From contig CAJAIA010000009.1 in assembly GCA_903939735.1 (NCBI GenBank), positions 1-64,000 on the forward strand: DNA of 64,000 bases, read 5' to 3'. The position numbers and the translations under genes are program-made. Source of the DNA: an uncultured Ignavibacteria bacterium. Lineage in GTDB: Bacteria > Bacteroidota > Ignavibacteria > Kapaibacteriales > Kapaibacteriaceae. The notes under the pieces were generated by a model. The model was given only the letters and a program-made list of their open reading frames with translations, did no database searches and was not told where the DNA came from. This document shows positions 8,400 to 16,324 of the stretch, in pieces (position 1 is the stretch's first letter; the number at the start of each line of letters is the position of its first letter).

Positions 8400-10304
8400 A
8401 TGCGTATCACCATCCTTACCGCAGTCATCCTCGCGATGACCGCCTCGTTGCACGCGCAGTCACGCCGTGCTGATTCCCTGGCCCTCGTTGATTTCTATGG
8501 AGCGATGAAGGGGCAGGCATGGGTAGAAGACTCAAACTGGGTGAGTGAAGCTCCCCTCGAGCTCTGGCATGGCGTAACGACGTCGGAAGAAGGACGCGTG
8601 GTTGGACTGCGGCTTCCTTCGAATAACCTTGTTGGGTTTCTGCCGTTTTCGATCGGACAGCTCAATTACCTCGAAGTGCTGGACCTCTCCAGAAATCGTG
8701 TCGCAGGTGAGTTCCCTGTGCCCATCAATAAGCTGGTGAATCTGATAGAGCTCAACCTCAGCGACAACGTCATGAAGTGTGATCTACCGATCACACTTGC
8801 CTCGTGTTTCAGTCTCCGTGTGCTGCGCTTGGCCCGCAATGAATATCTGGGTGAACTGCCGTACAACTTTGCAGAGTTAACTCGCCTTGAAGTGATCGAT
8901 CTTTCAGGGAACAAGCTTACGGGGCCACTACCGTTTGATATCGGGCGTATCACGAATCTCCGCGTTCTGCGAGCACCAGGTAATCAACTGAGCGGATCGC
9001 TGCCTGCAAGTATTGGTTCACTCTCGGCCCTCGAATTCGTTGATCTTGCGAACAACAAACTCACGGGGTCGATTCCAGGCACAATTGGCGGTTGTTTTGA
9101 ACTCCGCGAAGTGTACCTCCAGAACAATCAGCTATCTGACACGCTTACCTCATCGATTGGTGTGCTGCGTAAGCTCCGTCGATTGAATCTGCAGCAGAAC
9201 GCACTGCGTGGATCGATTCCCACATCTATTGGAGGATGCCGTGCGCTCGAGCGACTCATTCTCTCGTCGAATGCGTTGACAGGTGCTGTCCCTGTTGAGA
9301 TTGGTCAATGCGTGAACCTCGTTGAGTTGAATCTTTCCGTCAATCAACTCGCTGGTCCACTCCCGGAAGAACTCACGGCATGCACGGCACTGCGCAGTCT
9401 GGTTCTCTCCAGAAATCTCTTCGGTGGCGAGATACCATCGTGGCTTGATTCGTTGCGTTCATTAGAAGTACTCGCGCTCTCCGACATTAACGCTGTTGGC
9501 GAACTTCCAGCCGCTCTCGGACGTCTCGATTCCTTGCGGGTGCTCGATGTAAGCAGCAATGCTCTTGTAGGTAGTGTGCCTGAGTCGTTCCTTGGCATGG
9601 ACAGTCTCACGACGATTGGCCTCTTCAGTAATGACCTCGTTGGTGGACTGCGTAACCTGCCGCAACGTACGTACACGTTGTTCGCTGTGCAGGACAATCG
9701 CTTCGACTTCGCTGATATCGTGCCAGTAATCGAGCGTGGTAATCCTCGGTATATCTATGCACCTCAGGATTCGCTCGGTATTGCCATCGATACGCTTGTT
9801 GAGAAGGGTACCACATACACGATCACAGTGGAGACCGATGACATCGACACCAATGTGTACGCATGGTATAAGGATGGCGTTGTCATCCCGGACATTCGTG
9901 GACGTGACCTGGTGATCAACCCTGTGCGTCACAGCGACTCAGGTGTGTACACATGTACGATCACAAACGTCCTCGCTCCCGATCTCACGCTCTACCGACG
10001 TCCGGTATTGGTCCGCGTCGAGCCTGATGAGCCAGATGACACAACATCTGTGATGGATGATGAGCTGCGCCGTTCAATCAGTGTTACACCACAACCTGCG
10101 TCGTCACACATCACACTCCGTCGCACAACATCGGAACCATATCTCGTCGATGTGGTGGATGTCCGTGGTGTTGTGGTTGTCGCGCAAGTATGGGTCGAAG
10201 CGCCCACATATCATGTTGGCACATCGAGTCTGAGCACCGGCATGTATCTCGTGCGCATCCGCACAACGAATGCAAGCACGGCCATACCGATCATCATCGA
10301 GTAA
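8400..10304 (+). CDS. Secreted plant-type leucine-rich repeat protein with Ig-like and T9SS domains
   Basis: A 634-residue protein. Signal peptide (1-20, ends 'LHAQ'), then an LRR N-cap resembling plant LRRs ('ADSLALVDFYGAMKG...W'), then about 15 repeats of 23-24 residues (about 65-430) following the plant-specific LxxLxLxxNxLxGxIP pattern (for example 'LEVIDLSGNKLTGPLPFDIG'). A single Ig-like domain (about 455-545; 'YAWYKDGVVIP...SGVYTCTI') and a type A T9SS sorting domain ('SVTPQPASSHITLRR...LSTGMYLVRI') follow. It is predicted to sit on the cell surface and bind protein or glycan ligands. The plant-type repeats suggest ancient inter-kingdom exchange but are known in several Bacteroidota. 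The 3' end is 12 bases from the convergent Cache-type lipoprotein. Confidence 0.88.
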   Translation: MRITILTAVILAMTASLHAQSRRADSLALVDFYGAMKGQAWVEDSNWVSEAPLELWHGVTTSEEGRVVGLRLPSNNLVGFLPFSIGQLNYLEVLDLSRNRVAGEFPVPINKLVNLIELNLSDNVMKCDLPITLASCFSLRVLRLARNEYLGELPYNFAELTRLEVIDLSGNKLTGPLPFDIGRITNLRVLRAPGNQLSGSLPASIGSLSALEFVDLANNKLTGSIPGTIGGCFELREVYLQNNQLSDTLTSSIGVLRKLRRLNLQQNALRGSIPTSIGGCRALERLILSSNALTGAVPVEIGQCVNLVELNLSVNQLAGPLPEELTACTALRSLVLSRNLFGGEIPSWLDSLRSLEVLALSDINAVGELPAALGRLDSLRVLDVSSNALVGSVPESFLGMDSLTTIGLFSNDLVGGLRNLPQRTYTLFAVQDNRFDFADIVPVIERGNPRYIYAPQDSLGIAIDTLVEKGTTYTITVETDDIDTNVYAWYKDGVVIPDIRGRDLVINPVRHSDSGVYTCTITNVLAPDLTLYRRPVLVRVEPDEPDDTTSVMDDELRRSISVTPQPASSHITLRRTTSEPYLVDVVDVRGVVVVAQVWVEAPTYHVGTSSLSTGMYLVRIRTTNASTAIPIIIE

Positions 10305-10316
10305 TGATGTTTGCTG

Positions 10317-10817
10317 TTACGGTGTAACAGCAAGGTCCGTTGTTGCAATCGCTACGATCTTGCCACTGATAATCACTGGCACGGAATACGTCCGCATCCA
10401 GATTTCGCCGCCCCCTGCATCGAAGTATGGTTCTGTCCATACCGCTGCACGCTTCGCGATCGGTTCCGTAAACCATCCCTTTGTGCGAATCTGATAACTC
10501 GCAACAGCGAGGTCTGCATACGCGAGCGATGTGCCCGAGCGATACCAGTACGGACTCAGTCGCACCGACGTGTCGGCATTCATCACGGCAATCGTCGAGC
10601 CGAAGAAGTACGACGGATGGCGTTCGAGATATGCCGCAATGCGATTGCTCACCAGTGAGTCATCCGGGAAGCTCTTCTGCAAGCTGTCGACGAATGTTGT
10701 CACGGCTGCTTCAACTTCGCGCATGCGAATCGTGTCAGGAGTTACGGCGTTGTCGCTGGAGCAGGCAACGAATGCGGTCGCGAGGATGATAAGGCTGATG
10801 AGATGTACAATTCGCAT
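10317..10817 (-). CDS. Stand-alone Cache-domain lipoprotein
   Basis: A 166-residue putative lipoprotein (N-terminal signal ending 'FVAC'). The C-terminal half has the hallmark of extracellular Cache sensor domains: 'WTEPYFDAGGGEIWMRTYSVPVI' followed by 'GKIVAIATTDLAV' (about 127-164). Cache domains usually form the ligand-binding ectodomain of chemoreceptors or histidine kinases. Here the domain ends at the stop codon with no transmembrane helix or signalling module, so it would be a periplasmic or outer-membrane small-molecule binding protein. It starts 4 bases after the upstream lipoprotein gene stops and is likely co-transcribed with it. A fragment similar to its 5' part lies at 11583-11629. 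Confidence 0.7.
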   Translation of the reverse strand: MRIVHLISLIILATAFVACSSDNAVTPDTIRMREVEAAVTTFVDSLQKSFPDDSLVSNRIAAYLERHPSYFFGSTIAVMNADTSVRLSPYWYRSGTSLAYADLAVASYQIRTKGWFTEPIAKRAAVWTEPYFDAGGGEIWMRTYSVPVIISGKIVAIATTDLAVTP

Positions 10818-10821
10818 GTGA

Positions 10822-11472
10822 TTACTTCTTGATGATTGATGTGAGGACGGTATTGGAGGTCACCACAACAGTCCCTAACTCAGGAGTATGACCGCTATAC
10901 ACCGTCAACGACGCACCAATCTGACCATACACTGGTGAGAAGTACAACATGCCAGTCATCGAAATTGCGTCTTGACCAACCTTGTCGGAAACGGCGCGAT
11001 ACGATGACGCAGAAACGCGAAACGAACCAGCTGGCATTGTAATTGTTGTGTCGGGATTCTTACATGAGAGCGTATAGGTTAGTGTTTGCTCAATATTCCC
11101 GAATTGATCGACAAACGAATCCTTCCAAACGGATAACACGTCGCCTTTGGAAGCGGAGAAGCTCGCCGTCTTAACTGTCGTGTCGGGATAGTTGTCGATG
11201 AAGGCGTTATTGACCATGCGCAAGGTGTCATCCCCAATGACGAGGATCTGCGCACCTGATGCCCCAGAAACGTTGACCACGGTGTCGTCGAATGCCGAAG
11301 TGTCTACTCCGAGACTAGATGTGGTGGTCTCCTCAAAGCGAAGAATATCACCTGGAGAGAGACTGAATGTCGTCAAGGAAAGTCCACTATCAGTGGGACT
11401 TGTGGAATTCGAACATGCAGTCAGGCCGAGCATGAGACCTGCAAGTACTGACAGAGTTAGGTGGTTGCGCAT
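10822..11472 (-). CDS. Putative lipoprotein of unknown function
   Basis: A 216-residue protein with a classic lipoprotein signal ('LMLGLTACSNSTSPTDS'; Cys at about residue 20). The remainder is beta-rich with many Thr/Ser/Val residues and one 'YTLSCKNPDTTITMPAGSF' segment that reads like the edge of a beta-sandwich. I recognise no family. It is first in a two-gene run with the Cache lipoprotein, and both may be exported to the outer membrane. Confidence 0.65.
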   Translation of the reverse strand: MRNHLTLSVLAGLMLGLTACSNSTSPTDSGLSLTTFSLSPGDILRFEETTTSSLGVDTSAFDDTVVNVSGASGAQILVIGDDTLRMVNNAFIDNYPDTTVKTASFSASKGDVLSVWKDSFVDQFGNIEQTLTYTLSCKNPDTTITMPAGSFRVSASSYRAVSDKVGQDAISMTGMLYFSPVYGQIGASLTVYSGHTPELGTVVVTSNTVLTSIIKK

Positions 11473-11566
11473 TTCTGTGGCTTTGAACGTTGATAGCGAA
11501 TGAATGAGTGAGAGGGGATCGTTCAGACTCAGCGGGCTATTTACACAAAATCTGCGGTTTGCCTGC

Positions 11567-11650
11567 CTACGTCTCCAACGATTCGCGCGTACGAATCGTA
11601 TCAGGCGTTACGGCGTTGTCGCTTGAGCAGCTTGCAAGAGATAGCGCATG
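11567..11650 (-). pseudogene. Fragment related to the Cache lipoprotein 5' end
   Basis: Bases 11583-11629 match 10717-10763 inside the Cache lipoprotein gene at 42 of 47 positions by eye. Translated leftward, the fragment gives a lipobox-like 'LASC' followed by 'SSDNAVTPDTIR', the same residues that follow the lipid-modified Cys of the intact gene, then stops (TAG at 11567-11569). An in-frame TGA lies just upstream and there is no start codon, so it is not a working gene. It is best read as the remnant of a duplicated lipoprotein gene. The whole 11473-11745 interval holds no other gene that I can support. Confidence 0.55.
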
Positions 11651-11745
11651 GATGGTGCTTCAATGTGAGAGCGGCAGGTGGTCGTACTACGCCAAAAGTA
11701 CGACCGTCCGCAACACGTGCAATCGAGTGTTCGTCGAAGAGCTCC

Positions 11746-12756
11746 CTACCCACGCCGCCAGCGGTTGGCCACGTTGACCAGCAGAAGCATCACAGGGACT
11801 TCGATGAGGGGGCCGATTACGGCGGCAAAGGCCTGACTCGACGAGAGGCCAAAGACGGCAATAGCTACGGCGATTGCGAGCTCGAAGTTGTTCGATGCAG
11901 CTGTAAAGGCCAGTGTGGTGGTCTTCTCGGGATCGGTACCCATGCGTGTGCTCAGCCACCAACTCACGCCGAACATCACGAGGAAGTAGATGGTAAGGGG
12001 CACACCGATCCGTACGACATCGAGTGGCAAGGCAAGCATCGTCGTTGCCTTGAGACTGAACATCAGGATGATTGTGCCAAGGAGTGCGATGAGTGTGAGT
12101 GGACTAATCGCTGGGAGGAATTTCTTTTCGTACCACGCTTCTCCACGCAAGCGTACGAGCACAACGCGTGTGATCGCTCCAGCAGCCAGTGGAATGCCGA
12201 GATAGATAGCTACACTCTCTGCAATCTGCGGCACGCTGATGTCGATCTGCGCACCTTCCATCCCGATCAGTGGCGGTAGCCACGTCATGAAGAACCATGC
12301 GTAGATGCTGTAGAAGAACACCTGGAACAAACTGTTGAAGGCAACAAGACCAGCGGCGTACTCACGATTGCCGCAGGCGAGGTCATTCCACACGATCACC
12401 ATCGCAATGCACCGTGCAAGACCGATCATGATCAAGCCCTGAACGTACGCTGGATAGTCGGCAAGGAAGACGATCGCAAGGATGAACATCAGGGCTGGAC
12501 CAATAATCCAGTTCTGGACGAGTGAAAGTGTGAGCACCTTCCAGTCCATTACCGCTTGCCCGACAAGTTCGTACTTCACCTTGGCAAGGGGCGGGTACAT
12601 CATCACAATCAGGCCGATGGCCAATGGGATGTTTGTTGTTCCCGAGCTCATGAGCTCAATCGAGGACGCGAGCTCAGGGACAAGCGCACCGAGCGCTACA
12701 CCAATCACCATAGCTGCGAGAATCCAGACCGTGAGGAAGCGATCAAGAGTTTTCAT
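11746..12756 (-). CDS. acr3: ACR3-family arsenite efflux transporter
   Basis: A 336-residue inner-membrane protein with about ten transmembrane helices. '[18 protein letters not shown]' holds the conserved Cys of ACR3 arsenite permeases, and '[18 protein letters not shown]' and '[13 protein letters not shown]' are further family signatures. It exports arsenite using the proton gradient. Its start overlaps the arsC stop by ATGA, so the arsenate reductase product is made alongside its exporter. No ArsR regulator gene is visible next to the pair. Confidence 0.93.
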   Translation of the reverse strand: MKTLDRFLTVWILAAMVIGVALGALVPELASSIELMSSGTTNIPLAIGLIVMMYPPLAKVKYELVGQAVMDWKVLTLSLVQNWIIGPALMFILAIVFLADYPAYVQGLIMIGLARCIAMVIVWNDLACGNREYAAGLVAFNSLFQVFFYSIYAWFFMTWLPPLIGMEGAQIDISVPQIAESVAIYLGIPLAAGAITRVVLVRLRGEAWYEKKFLPAISPLTLIALLGTIILMFSLKATTMLALPLDVVRIGVPLTIYFLVMFGVSWWLSTRMGTDPEKTTTLAFTAASNNFELAIAVAIAVFGLSSSQAFAAVIGPLIEVPVMLLLVNVANRWRRG

Positions 12757-13181
12757 CGTGTCTCTGTCAATGACGTTAGGTGTGTAGGGAGCTCGCGTAC
12801 CATTGCTGCAATCTCGTCGCGCACACGACGGTACACAGGTAGAGCATCGTCGTCACCCATACCCTGCGTAAGGCGAGGTGGATCGTCGAACGAGATGTGC
12901 ATCATACGCGAACCAGGTAACACAGGACAGTGCTCGCGTGCTGAGTCACAGACCGTAACGGCAAGGTCCCACGGTACCGCAGGAAGCTCATCAATCGTTT
13001 GCGACGGTTGCGTGCTGATATCGATGCCAACTTCGTGCATCACCGCCACGGCTTTCGGGTTGAGTCCATGAGCTTCAATGCCTGCGGACGCAACATGTGC
13101 ATCAGGGAAGTACACTCGTGCGTAGCCGGCAGCCATCTGACTGCGGCAACTATTGCCTGTGCAGAGGAAGAGGATGTTCAT
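12753..13181 (-). CDS. arsC: Arsenate reductase, thioredoxin-coupled LMW-phosphatase type
   Basis: A 142-residue cytosolic enzyme with the P-loop 'CTGNSCRS' (CX5R) near the N-terminus and the redox pair in 'CDSAREHCP', matching the Bacillus/Staphylococcus ArsC arrangement of three catalytic cysteines. It reduces arsenate to arsenite for export by the overlapping acr3. The frame is open to 13268, but that extension would run through the terminator hairpin at 13227-13250. I start at the ATG at 13181 ([11 protein letters not shown]); an ATG at 13193 adds four residues and is the alternative. Confidence 0.9.
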   Translation of the reverse strand: MNILFLCTGNSCRSQMAAGYARVYFPDAHVASAGIEAHGLNPKAVAVMHEVGIDISTQPSQTIDELPAVPWDLAVTVCDSAREHCPVLPGSRMMHISFDDPPRLTQGMGDDDALPVYRRVRDEIAAMVRELPTHLTSLTETR

Positions 13182-13226
13182 GCCTGCAAACATCGTGAAG
13201 CTGTGTGAAGAAACTGTAAACAAGAA

Positions 13227-13250
13227 GGGGCGTGCATTGCTGCAAGCCCC
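13227..13250 (-). terminator. Terminator after the ferritin-like lipoprotein gene
   Basis: An inverted repeat with a ten-base arm (one mismatch) and a four-base loop, followed on the minus strand by a T-rich stretch (TTCTTGTTT). It separates the lipoprotein gene from arsC. Confidence 0.6.
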
Positions 13251-13278
13251 CTGATATGCTGATAACAACGCGAACGTG

Positions 13279-14001
13279 TCAGATCAAGATCACATACAAG
13301 TCTTGTGACTCGTCGTCAAACTCGTCCTTAGTGAGGAAGAACGGTATGTAGTTCGTGCCCTGCGAACGCAGGTGCTTTACCAACGCTAGGAAGTGGTTCT
13401 TGTTCATTGCATAGATCATGTCTACCGCAAAGCGAGAAACAGGTGTGGTCACGTGCTCGCGCGTCTGAAGTGCTTCTTTGAGCTGGAACTCAAACACGCG
13501 TGCAACCGCAATGATGGCTTCTGTTTTACTCGTATGCTTTGCGTGATCAACATGATCGTCCCACACGGCACTGATCTCGTCGTCAACAAAATCGCCGAGG
13601 CTATCATCCGGATTTGTGTCGTCAATGTCGAGCAAATCGATAAGGATGTTCATTGCCTCGAGTTGGCTCATCTCCGCTTGATGAATATCTGAGAGGATGG
13701 AGATGCCGTCGGTGTACTTCTCAAGGACGTGATGGATCGCTTCAGAGCCAATCTCTTCGACCTCGTGCAGACGTGCAAGGAACGGGATTTCGTCTTCTCG
13801 GCGTGGCGCTTGACGCAGTAACGCAGTGAGCCGGACACGGATAGCTGCGGTATCGATACCTGTGTGCCCAGAGGTTGTGTCGACTTGAAGCACATTCGGT
13901 GCTGGATCCGGAGTTGGTTCTGTTGTGTTGCTGCATCCCCATGCGGTGAATGCGAGAACACTAGTTGTGGCCAAGACAGCCGCGCGTAGGTGCTGAAGCA
14001 T
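13279..14001 (-). CDS. Lipoprotein with DUF2202/ferritin-like helical domain (tentative)
   Basis: A 240-residue protein. The start at 14001 is chosen because AAGGGG lies five bases upstream and the signal peptide begins there; it ends in 'AWGCSN', giving a lipidated Cys at about residue 23. The mature part is strongly helical and rich in Glu, Asp and His: 'LHEVEEIGSEAIHHVLEKY', 'IHQAEMSQLEAMNILIDLL' and 'FVDDEISAVWDDHVDHAKH'. The pattern resembles DUF2202, a ferritin-like four-helix family with paired Glu/His ligands, but I hold this loosely. A metal-binding or storage role would be the inference. It is divergent from the Asp-box gene at 14104. Confidence 0.6.
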   Translation of the reverse strand: MLQHLRAAVLATTSVLAFTAWGCSNTTEPTPDPAPNVLQVDTTSGHTGIDTAAIRVRLTALLRQAPRREDEIPFLARLHEVEEIGSEAIHHVLEKYTDGISILSDIHQAEMSQLEAMNILIDLLDIDDTNPDDSLGDFVDDEISAVWDDHVDHAKHTSKTEAIIAVARVFEFQLKEALQTREHVTTPVSRFAVDMIYAMNKNHFLALVKHLRSQGTNYIPFFLTKDEFDDESQDLYVILI

Positions 14002-14103
14002 ATGCCCCTTGTCTGTAAAATGAGTAAATGTCCCAGGTGAAAACATACGAAGGATTAAATGTTAGACCACGTATTTTCCCCGGTCTAACCAAGGGAGAAT
14101 CAC

Positions 14104-15804
14104 ATGCGTACACTTACACGTTGCATGATCTTGCTGCTCATGTCTGCAGAGTTCGCAGCAGCGCAACCATCCACACTGCTCTATTACGTCTCGGGACGTC
14201 CGAATGAGCACGGTATCTGGGTTTCGCGTGAGATGCCCGACGGGAAGTATCAGCGTGGCACAAAGGTGCTCCTTGATGGGAAGTTCGACGGCAACGCCGT
14301 CGATCCTGATTTGGTGATGTTGCCTGATGGGCGTCTTCGGATGTACTACTTCAAGGGCTACTTCGTATCGCAGCCCCCTCCCAACGCTGGCCCCAGTCCG
14401 ATCTTCAGCGCTGTCAGCACAGATGGTGTGAACTTCACCATCGAGCAACAGGTGTTTGCGTACGACAACATCTTTGATCCTTCGGTGATTGCTCTTGGAG
14501 GTAACGAGTACCTGATGGCATGCACCCAGATGGGTAATATGTCGGTCAATACGGTACTCGCACGAAGCAGCGATGGTGGTGCAACGTTCACCTATGAGGC
14601 GACACTCCAGAATACTGGTGTGCCTGAGTTACATCGATTTGATGATGGCACAGTTCGCTTGTACTATGGCGGACCAGATGGCATCATGAGCAAGACGTCG
14701 CAGGATCGTGGCAAGACATGGACGCAAGAGCCCGGCTCGCGCTGCAAGGGGCAAGGGTTCATCGGCGACCCTGGCGTGTATCGATCAGATGATCAATCGT
14801 GGTGGTTGTTTGTTAAGGGATTCAACGGCACCAACAATCAGCGTCCGTCCGGACATAAGATTCAGCGTGCTCGCAGCACTGACCGCGGCATGTCGTTTGC
14901 CATTACCGACCAGCTCGTGCTCGATAGTGCCAGCGTGCCGGAAGGCATTGCATTCACATCGCGGTGCGAGATCGCCCAACAGGCCGCGCCTCAAACTGTA
15001 TGTGCGGGTGAGAACGCTACGTTTTCGCTCACGATGGACACCGCAGGTATCGGTGCAGTGTCCTACCGTTGGTACCGCGGCACAACACGATTGTCTGATG
15101 ATGCACGATATCGTGGGTGTACTACGTCCACGCTATCGATGAGCAACATTGGGGCAAGCGATGCAGGTGAATACACGTGCCACATCTCCATGTTCGTAGC
15201 AACGATCCCGATACGCTCGCTGATCTCAACGGCAACTGCGTGTACTCTTCGTGAGATGCCATCAATCACCACGAACCTTGACGACACAACACGTGTCAAT
15301 GTTGGCGCTACGGTGACGCTTCGTGTTGCCGGACGTGGCGCAGCGCCTCAGTGGCAATGGTATCGGAACGGCACACCACTTCCTGCCGCAACAGCGGATC
15401 AGCTCGTGATCGACAATGTGCAATTGAGTAATGATGGTGATTCGTACGCAGTAGAGTTGCGAGATGCGTGCGATACGCTTCGATCGATGGCCACCACATT
15501 GCGCGTTATAGATCCGACAAGTGTCGATGAGACGGCACTCCAACCACACATTCGTGTAACGCCGTGTCCAGCAGCCGATGTCGTCATGATTGACCTAGAT
15601 GCATCAGCTGGTCGTCTGACGCATATTGACGTCATTGATAACACAGGACAGCGCTGTGCGACGTTTGATGTGCGCGAAGCGCGCGAAGTTGGAAGCTCCG
15701 TTCTTCACATCAGTGTAGCACAGTTGCCGAATGGCGTGTATCATTGTATCGGACGTGGTCTGCAAGGCCATGTCGCTGCAGCTAGGATACATGTGATTCA
15801 TTAA
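14104..15804 (+). CDS. Secreted Asp-box (sialidase-like) propeller with Ig-like and T9SS domains
   Basis: A 566-residue protein. Signal peptide (about 1-20, ends 'AAAQ'), then a beta-propeller (about 25-285) with Asp-box/BNR motifs such as 'SSDGGATF', 'SQDRGKTW' and 'STDRGMSF', as in exo-sialidases and glycosidase families 33/43. Two Ig-like domains follow (about 290-380 'SYRWYRGTTRL...AGEYTC'; 385-470 'QWQWYRNGTPLP'). The end ('IRVTPCPAADVVMIDL...LPNGVYHCI') is a T9SS sorting domain. I cannot identify a complete catalytic set, so glycan hydrolysis is uncertain. A GGGAG ribosome-binding site and a short inverted repeat (TTAGACC / GGTCTAA, about 14062-14091) lie in the leader. Confidence 0.8.
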   Translation: MRTLTRCMILLLMSAEFAAAQPSTLLYYVSGRPNEHGIWVSREMPDGKYQRGTKVLLDGKFDGNAVDPDLVMLPDGRLRMYYFKGYFVSQPPPNAGPSPIFSAVSTDGVNFTIEQQVFAYDNIFDPSVIALGGNEYLMACTQMGNMSVNTVLARSSDGGATFTYEATLQNTGVPELHRFDDGTVRLYYGGPDGIMSKTSQDRGKTWTQEPGSRCKGQGFIGDPGVYRSDDQSWWLFVKGFNGTNNQRPSGHKIQRARSTDRGMSFAITDQLVLDSASVPEGIAFTSRCEIAQQAAPQTVCAGENATFSLTMDTAGIGAVSYRWYRGTTRLSDDARYRGCTTSTLSMSNIGASDAGEYTCHISMFVATIPIRSLISTATACTLREMPSITTNLDDTTRVNVGATVTLRVAGRGAAPQWQWYRNGTPLPAATADQLVIDNVQLSNDGDSYAVELRDACDTLRSMATTLRVIDPTSVDETALQPHIRVTPCPAADVVMIDLDASAGRLTHIDVIDNTGQRCATFDVREAREVGSSVLHISVAQLPNGVYHCIGRGLQGHVAAARIHVIH

Positions 15805-15818
15805 GTTCAGGACACAGC

Positions 15819-16232
15819 ATGATGAGCCTATCGCGGATCTACAGCAGCATCTCGCGAGCTGTTGCGCGCATCGCTGGACGTCCCTCGACCTTTGTTGCGG
15901 CACTCAGTTGTGTAGCGCTTTGGATATCGTCCGGACCCTTGTTCGACTTCAGTGATACGTGGCAGCTCGTAATCAATACGGCTACCACGATCGTGACGTT
16001 TCTCATGGTGTTCTTGATTCAGAGCACACAGAACCGCGACACCGAAGCTATCCACCTCAAGCTTGACGAGCTAATTCGTGTTACGCAAGGGGCTCACAAT
16101 CGCATGCTCGATCTTGAAGAGCACGAGGAGCAGCAACTCGATGAACTCCGTGAGCGCTATGAGCAGTTAGCTCGCAGTGCGCGAGAGGGTACTACGGGCA
16201 GTGAAGAGGATACGGGTTCGCCGGAGCTGTAA
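15819..16232 (+). CDS. Low-affinity iron permease family protein
   Basis: A 137-residue protein with two hydrophobic helices and the family's very conserved core 'DTWQLVINTATTIVTFLMVF', then 'LIQSTQNRDTEAIHLKLDEL'. The C-terminal third is a charged helical tail rich in Glu. The family name comes from a yeast homologue; in bacteria iron transport is not proven, and it may be a small membrane protein of other function. An AGGA site lies six bases upstream. It follows the Asp-box gene by 14 bases, probably in the same transcript. Confidence 0.85.
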   Translation: MMSLSRIYSSISRAVARIAGRPSTFVAALSCVALWISSGPLFDFSDTWQLVINTATTIVTFLMVFLIQSTQNRDTEAIHLKLDELIRVTQGAHNRMLDLEEHEEQQLDELRERYEQLARSAREGTTGSEEDTGSPEL

Positions 16233-16324
16233 GGGCTCTGTAAGCCTTGGTTGACTGTGATGTTGTCACCTACATGTGAATGTGCGGGCCGTAGTTTAGG
16301 CGATCTATCGAAGAGGCCCATACT

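Noticed and set aside
11508-12279. Plus-strand open frames around 11.5-12.3 kb
   Set aside because: They are antisense to acr3 or cover the lipoprotein remnant, and carry no signal, motif or ribosome-binding site.
13182-13268. Extension of arsC to 13268
   Set aside because: It would run through the terminator hairpin at 13227-13250 and adds residues absent from ArsC proteins.
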